From: JACVRW01 sp035705985
GTDB lineage: Bacteria; Actinomycetota; Thermoleophilia; Solirubrobacterales; Thermoleophilaceae
Reading direction: 5' to 3'
NCBI GenBank assembly: GCA_035705985.1
Contig: DASSVP010000034.1
Span: forward strand, 1-11,636
Length of the DNA: 11,636 nt
Shown here: positions 8,427-11,636 of the stretch, piece after piece
Position numbering within the stretch: the stretch's first letter is position 1
Layout: each line of letters begins with the position of its first letter
Translations under genes and position numbers: made by a program
The notes under the pieces: model-generated
Databases searched by the model: none
What the model saw: the letters and a program-made list of their open reading frames with translations, nothing else
What the model was told of the DNA's origin: nothing

Positions 8427-8664
8427 GAAGAAGCTGGACCTGCTCGCCGCGGCGCTCGTGATCGTCGGCGGGCTCAACTGGGGGCTCGTCGCGATCGCCG
8501 AGTTCGACCTCGTCGCCTGGATCTTCGGCGAGGAGTTCGGGACGACGAACGCGGCCAGCCGAATCGTCTACGGCCTCGTCGGTGTCGCCGCCGTCTACGG
8601 CATCGCGTCGCTCGCCGGCCGCAGCAGCGCGACCGCCGGCCGGCCCGCCGCCACGAGCCACTAG
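8425..8664 (+). CDS. DUF378 small membrane protein
   Basis: 79 aa from GTG 8425, with a strong AGGAGG at 8411-8416, 8 nt upstream. Two hydrophobic helices fit the DUF378 family: about 4-27 (LDLLAAALVIVGGLNWGLVA, with the family's GGLNWGL motif) and about 45-67 (ASRIVYGLVGVAAVYGIASL). The short polar loop WIFGEEFGTTN joins them, and a Ser/Ala/Thr-rich tail follows. The length is usual for the family, whose biochemical function is unknown; members are inner-membrane proteins. It is the first gene of a two-gene operon with the fasciclin gene (10-bp gap) and lies under the repeats assigned to CarH, which predicts induction by light or by loss of adenosylcobalamin. The function of the pair is not known. 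Confidence 0.92.
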   Translation: MKKLDLLAAALVIVGGLNWGLVAIAEFDLVAWIFGEEFGTTNAASRIVYGLVGVAAVYGIASLAGRSSATAGRPAATSH

Positions 8665-8674
8665 GAGAGTTCAC

Positions 8675-9187
8675 ATGAGAACAGTGCGCATCGCACTCAT
8701 CCTGGCGGCGGTCAGCGCGATCACCGTCACCGGCACGTCCGCCTCGGCTCAGCAGGCCGGCGCGTCGCAGGACGCCGACATCGTCGACACCGCGGTCGCC
8801 GCGGGCAGCTTCGACACGCTGGCGATGCTGCTCGAGCGGGCGCGGCTCGTGGAGACGCTGAAGGGCGAGGGACCGTTCACGGTCTTCGCCCCGACGGACG
8901 CGGCCTTCGCGAAGGTCCCGAAGAACAAGCTGAGCGCGCTGCTGCGCAACCGGCGCAAGCTGCGGCGCGTCCTGCTCTACCACGTGGCCGCCGGTCAGCT
9001 CGAGGCCGCGGACGTCGTTCAGCGGTGGTCCATCAGGACGCTGAACCGCCGTAAGGTGCGGGTCCGGGTCAGGGACTCGAACGTCTTCCTGAACAGGGCG
9101 CAGGTCGTTACCCCGGACGTGATGGCCTCGAACGGGGTCATCCACGTCATCGACCGCGTGCTCATTCCGCCGGCCCGCCCTGGCTGA
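8675..9187 (+). CDS. Secreted fasciclin-domain (FAS1) protein
   Basis: 170 aa. Signal peptide at about 1-25 (MRTVRIALILAAVSAITVTG, with cleavage expected near SASA|QQ), then one FAS1 domain. The H1 motif is GPFTVFAPTDAAFAKVP (about 66-82), a YHVAAGQL segment follows near 107, and the H2 motif is ASNGVIHVIDRVLIP (about 150-165). Length and single-domain form match bacterial fasciclins related to Mycobacterium MPB70. They are exported and thought to act in adhesion or matrix contact. GGAG overlapping the stop of the DUF378 gene (8664-8667) lies 7 nt before the ATG, so the two genes are co-transcribed and probably translationally coupled. A stretch in the middle is basic (RNRRKLRRV, RTLNRRKVRVRVRD), suggesting binding to anionic polymers; that is inference. 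Confidence 0.95.
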   Translation: MRTVRIALILAAVSAITVTGTSASAQQAGASQDADIVDTAVAAGSFDTLAMLLERARLVETLKGEGPFTVFAPTDAAFAKVPKNKLSALLRNRRKLRRVLLYHVAAGQLEAADVVQRWSIRTLNRRKVRVRVRDSNVFLNRAQVVTPDVMASNGVIHVIDRVLIPPARPG

Positions 9188-9230
9188 CTCGCACGGTGGC
9201 TTGGCCGGGCATCGTCCAGTGGCGGTGTCC

Positions 9231-9249
9231 GGCCGGCTCCGTGCCGGCC
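9231..9249. terminator. Candidate bidirectional terminator hairpin
   Basis: GGCCGGC (9231-9237) and GCCGGCC (9243-9249) form a perfect 7-bp GC stem with a 5-nt loop, between the converging fasciclin and metallopeptidase genes and touching the latter's stop. There is no T tract, so efficiency is uncertain. Confidence 0.5.
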
Positions 9250-10145
9250 TACAGTGAATCCGGCGAGAACGTGTCGCAGTCGCCGGGCTCACCGCTCGCG
9301 CGGCCGCGGTTGAACCACTCGGTGCGCTGCTCGGAGCTGCCGTGGGTGAAGGAGTCCGGATTCACCTGGCCCCCGGCGCGGCCCTGGAGGCGGTCGTCGC
9401 CCACGGCGGCCGACGCGCGGATCGCCTCCTGCACGTCGCCCCTCTCCAGGTCGCCGGCCGCGAAGACGCTGTGCGCCCAGACCCCCGAGTAGCAGTCCGC
9501 CTGGAGCTCGAGCCGGACGGACAGCGCGTTCGCCTCGTCCGGCTGCTCGCTCCGCAGGCGCTGCACCTCGTCGCTCGTGCCGAGCTCCTGCTGGACGTGA
9601 TGGCCCACCTCGTGCGCGATCACGTACGCCCACGCGAAGTCCCCCGGGGCGCCCAGCTGGCGCTCCATGTCGCGGTAGAAGCTGAGGTCGAGGTACACGC
9701 GCTCGTCGGGAGGGCAGTAGAAGGGGCCGACCGCCGACGAGGCGTCGCCGCAGCGGGTCGAGACGGCGTCCCGGTAGAGCACCAGCTTCGCCCGCTGGAA
9801 GGTCTGGCCCTCGTCGCGGAACAGTCCCTCCCAGGTGTCGAGCGAGTGCGAGAAGACGTAGGAGCTGAACTCCTTGAGGTCGCGCTCGGGATCCTGCGCG
9901 GCCGGGATGCCGCGCGCGTCGGCCGCGGGCGCCTGCGGCGACTCGCCGAACTGGTTGTCGACACCGAACGCGCTGCCCGAGCCGCCTCCGAGGAGCTGGA
10001 TCGCGATGAACAGCACGATCCCGATCACGCCGGCGCCCCCCGGCAGCGCCACGCGCGGGCTCATGCCGAGGCCGCCGCGCCGCATCCCGCCGCCGCGGGC
10101 ATCGATCACGTCGGAGCTTCGGCTCTGTCCTCGTCGCCAGCGCAC
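9249..10145 (-). CDS. ypfJ: YpfJ-family neutral zinc metallopeptidase, membrane anchored
   Basis: 298 aa, the usual size. The start MRWRRGQSRSSDV at GTG 10145 matches the conserved beginning of the family and has GGGGGG just upstream (minus strand, 10149-10154). One transmembrane segment lies at about 33-53 (ALPGGAGVIGIVLFIAIQLL). The catalytic motif HEVGHH gives HExxH at 178-182 within AYVIAHEVGHHVQQELG; LELQADCYSGVWAH downstream (about 215-228) supplies the further acidic zinc-site region typical of the family. Cys residues in RCGD and FYCPPDERVYLD probably form a disulfide outside the membrane. The bulk is expected to face the outside as a peptidase whose substrates are not known. It stands alone on its strand and converges on the fasciclin operon; no regulator site is seen. 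Confidence 0.93.
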   Translation of the reverse strand: MRWRRGQSRSSDVIDARGGGMRRGGLGMSPRVALPGGAGVIGIVLFIAIQLLGGGSGSAFGVDNQFGESPQAPAADARGIPAAQDPERDLKEFSSYVFSHSLDTWEGLFRDEGQTFQRAKLVLYRDAVSTRCGDASSAVGPFYCPPDERVYLDLSFYRDMERQLGAPGDFAWAYVIAHEVGHHVQQELGTSDEVQRLRSEQPDEANALSVRLELQADCYSGVWAHSVFAAGDLERGDVQEAIRASAAVGDDRLQGRAGGQVNPDSFTHGSSEQRTEWFNRGRASGEPGDCDTFSPDSL

Positions 10146-10189
10146 GTTCCCCCCATACCCCGCAACGCGGGAGTTTCTCCCAAGTCGTT

Positions 10190-10487
10190 GCCGGGATCGC
10201 TTCCTGCGTCGCCAGCGTCTCGCCGGAGAGGCTGGCTGTGAGGGCCACGGCGGCCGGGAGCGGCGCCGAGACAGCGTGTCGCCCGCCCGCGGCGGTCACG
10301 GGCACGAAGACCCTCGCGCCCACCGCGCCCACGATCCCGACGCTCGCCCACGTTCGCGTTGGTGATGATCGCGAACACGGCCGTGGGCAGGTCGCCGCCG
10401 TCCGGCTCGCAGCGGCCGAAGTTCAACTCGACCGAGCCCGTGCCGGAGGACTGCGACGAGGACGGGCAGCTCGCGCCCGGCCCCGAG
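10190..10487 (-). pseudogene. Possible frameshifted remnant of an unidentified protein
   Basis: About 50 minus-strand codons (CPSSSQSSGTGSVELNFGRC, then EPDGGDLPTAVFAIITNANV) have G or C at every third position, a strong sign of coding. The frame then loses sense at the CCC at 10347-10349, while another frame takes over with the same codon bias (ASVGIVGAVGARVFVPVTAA, then GGRHAVSAPLPAAVALTASL). Removing one base joins them into a protein with a hydrophobic stretch (TAVFAIITNANVASVGIVGA) that could span a membrane. Third-position bias fades below about 10190, where the upstream region of the metallopeptidase begins. There is no clear start; a TTG at 10426 is possible. It lies directly after the VOC gene stop on the same strand. 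The family is not recognised. Confidence 0.35.
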
Positions 10488-10490
10488 GAC

Positions 10491-10859
10491 CTAGGCCTGT
10501 ATCACCGACAGGATGTTGCCGGCCGGGTCCTTGAACCAGGCGATGTCGGGGCCGTTTCCGCGCATGACGCCCTGGTCGTCCTGCGGGAAGCCCTCGTAGC
10601 GCTCGAACGTGATGCCGCGCCCGCTCAGCTCGTCCACCGCCGCGTCGATGTCCTCGACCTGGAAGTTGAGAATCGTGTAGGTGGCCGGTTCGTGGTCCGG
10701 CTTCGGATATACGAGTGTCGGGCGGTCGCCGGCGAGCTTGAGCGTCAGGAGGCCGTTGTCCTCCGTCACGTCGAGGCCCAGCGTGTTCGCGTAGAAGTCG
10801 CGCGCGGCGTCGACGTCCGGAACGGCGAAGCCGCTGAATGCGGGTGTGTTGGCAAGCAT
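10491..10859 (-). CDS. Glyoxalase/bleomycin-resistance-like VOC protein
   Basis: 122 aa, a single intact VOC domain. It starts at ATG 10859 with GAGGGGG about 10 nt upstream on its strand. The two beta-alpha-beta-beta-beta modules are visible: FAVPDVDAARDFYANTLGLD with VTEDNGLLTLKLAG (about 11-45), and ILNFQVEDIDAAVDELSGRG through IAWFKDPAGNILSVIQA (about 67-122). Candidate metal or substrate residues are sparse: the second module ends in DPAGNILSV where metal-binding members usually carry a Glu, so catalytic metal binding is uncertain. It lies 29 bp downstream of the sigma-factor fragment on the same strand, an arrangement suggesting that the VOC gene was expressed with, or controlled by, that sigma factor. 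The substrate is unknown. It is unrelated at sequence level to the broken VOC gene at the left edge beyond sharing the fold. Confidence 0.92.
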   Translation of the reverse strand: MLANTPAFSGFAVPDVDAARDFYANTLGLDVTEDNGLLTLKLAGDRPTLVYPKPDHEPATYTILNFQVEDIDAAVDELSGRGITFERYEGFPQDDQGVMRGNGPDIAWFKDPAGNILSVIQA

Positions 10860-10888
10860 GTCTACTTAGACCCCCTCATGGCCTCGAA

Positions 10889-11554
10889 CTAATCGGGCAG
10901 CCGCTCCGGCAGGCCGAAGCTCTCGAATGTCGCGTAAAGGCGCTGTGGGTCGATCGGCTCGTCCACCCAGCGGGCGTACGACCCGTCCTCCGGGATGTCG
11001 GTGGCGCGGGCCACGAACGCGTTCACCTCGGAGATCTTCTCGCCGCGGAAGGTCAGCACGTTCAGGGCGAACGGCAGGTACGCCCGCTCGTCCTCGTCCC
11101 ACGCGTAGAAGGCCAGCGCCGGCTGGCCGTTCGCGCGCGTAGGCAGCGGGCGCCAGCGCCACGTGCCCGACAGCGGCCAGCCTGCGAGGAAGATCCGGAT
11201 CGACTCGTGTCCCGAGAACCAGGACGCGAGCGGCGGCATCGTGAAGCTCGCGTCCTCGGCGAGCATCTCCATCACGGTCTCGACGTCGTTCCGCTCCCAG
11301 GCCTCGACGTAGCGGTCCACGAGCTCGCGCAGCTCCGCGTCGCCGAGCTCGCGAAGCGTCTCCTGCTGGCTCTGCTCGGGCACGCGCTCCTCGACCGCCT
11401 TGCGGGCGCGCTGGAGCGCGCTGTTCACCGAGGCGACGCTCGTCTCGAGCGTGTCCGCCACCTCCTGCGCCGAGAAGCCGAGCACCTCTCGCAGGATGAG
11501 CACGGCGCGTTGGTTCGCCGGCAGCAGCTGCAGCGCGGCCACGAACGCGAGCTC
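10889..11554 (-). pseudogene. ECF sigma factor, C-terminal part (region 4 + SnoaL domain), 5' part inverted away
   Basis: From the joint at 11549-11554 the minus strand reads ELAFVAALQLLPANQRAVLI, then LREVLGFSAQEVADTLETSV and ASVNSALQRARKAV, a complete sigma region 4 with helix-turn-helix. A SnoaL-like domain follows: LRELVDRYVEAWERNDVETV with MEMLAEDASFTMPPLASWFS, ending ...SFGLPERLPD at TAG 10889-10891. This matches the TIGR02960-type ECF sigma factors, which carry a C-terminal SnoaL domain and are normally about 330 aa. Region 2 and the linker are absent on this strand. The missing N-terminal sequence appears on the opposite strand immediately to the right. Without region 2 the protein cannot bind core polymerase or the -10 element. 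An open frame continues to 11590 (starting MERAQHPVAV) but is not sigma-like there. Confidence 0.88.
11549..11554. repeat. GAGCTC palindrome at the sigma-factor inversion joint
   Basis: This 6-bp palindrome is the last sequence shared by the region 4 reading (minus, V-E-L) and the region 2 reading (plus, R-E-L-H). It is the apparent breakpoint microhomology. Confidence 0.65.
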
Positions 11555-11636
11555 CACGCCCACTGCTACAGGATGCTGGGCTCGCTCCACGACGCGGAGG
11601 ACGCGCTCCAGGAGAGCCTCCTGCGCGCCTGGCGCG
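11549..11636 (+). pseudogene. ECF sigma factor region 2 fragment, inverted, continues off the right edge
   Basis: In plus-strand frame from 11549: ELHAHCYRMLGSLHDAEDAL then QESLLRAWR, running to the last base. This is sigma region 2 of the same TIGR02960-type family (family form: RELHAHCYRMLGSLxDAED...LRAWR). It begins at GAGCTC, the exact hexamer in which the opposite-strand region 4 fragment also begins, and both strands use it in codon register as Glu-Leu. Upstream, the plus-strand sequence is the antisense of region 4, so no start codon or first ~15 residues are present. It is either the lost N-terminal part of the same gene, inverted, or part of a neighbouring paralogue. Confidence 0.8.

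Noticed and set aside
9289..10332. Minus-strand open frame of 347 codons overlapping the metallopeptidase
   Set aside because: Below about 10190 it is a frame shadow of the HEVGHH-bearing gene; only its first ~45 codons may be part of the relic at 10190-10487.
11555..11590. ATG/GTG extension giving the sigma fragment an N-terminus MERAQHPVAV
   Set aside because: These codons are antisense to the region 2 fragment and do not resemble any sigma linker; the frame is open by chance.

Overview
The window looks like a chromosomal segment of a very GC-rich actinobacterium, most likely of the Thermoleophilia/Solirubrobacterales type. The reasons are G/C at nearly every third codon position, frequent GTG starts, the N-terminal sequence and short collagen stretch of the secreted protein at 606-1319, and the Arg-rich C-terminal domain on the secreted propeller protein at 4813-6693. 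Both last features are, from memory, typical of that class. No IS element, phage gene, tRNA, rRNA or CRISPR array is visible.

Layout. 1-520 (-): a frameshifted glyoxalase/VOC gene, overlapped by ATGA by the C-terminal tail of an unidentified gene. 606-1319 (+): secreted collagen-like protein. 1330-4238: a divergent MarR regulator / UvrA-like ABC ATPase pair sharing a 26-bp gap that holds nested inverted repeats. 4221-4702 (-): decayed TetR regulator. 4813-6693 (+): secreted LVIVD-repeat propeller protein. 6737-7443: C-terminal remnants of a propeller protein (-) and a LuxR regulator (+), joined head to head. 7417-9187: an intact CarH/LitR-type cobalamin photoreceptor-repressor (-) divergent from a DUF378 membrane protein gene and a fasciclin-domain secreted protein gene (+). 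9249-10145 (-): YpfJ-type zinc metallopeptidase. 10190-10487 (-): possible frameshifted relic. 10491-10859 (-): second, intact VOC gene. 10889-11636: an ECF sigma factor (SnoaL-tailed, TIGR02960-like) split into two oppositely oriented parts.

The most notable system is the CarH locus. The gap between carH and the DUF378 gene carries two groups of three tandem 11-bp repeats (TnnACA core). One group covers the -35 (TTGACA) of a good sigma-70-type promoter and the predicted -10 of carH. The other covers the ribosome binding site and start codon of the DUF378 gene. This predicts a B12-dependent, light-induced envelope operon (DUF378 + fasciclin) with no carotenoid gene nearby.

The second theme is damage. 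Several genes, mostly regulators, are broken: three lost bases in C/G runs, one extra base, a probable ~20-nt deletion, and two head-to-head joints lying on short palindromes (GAGCTC at 11549-11554; CCGCTC-N4-GAGCGG at 7141-7156). They could be true rearrangements and decay, or sequencing and amplification artefacts. Sequence alone cannot decide.
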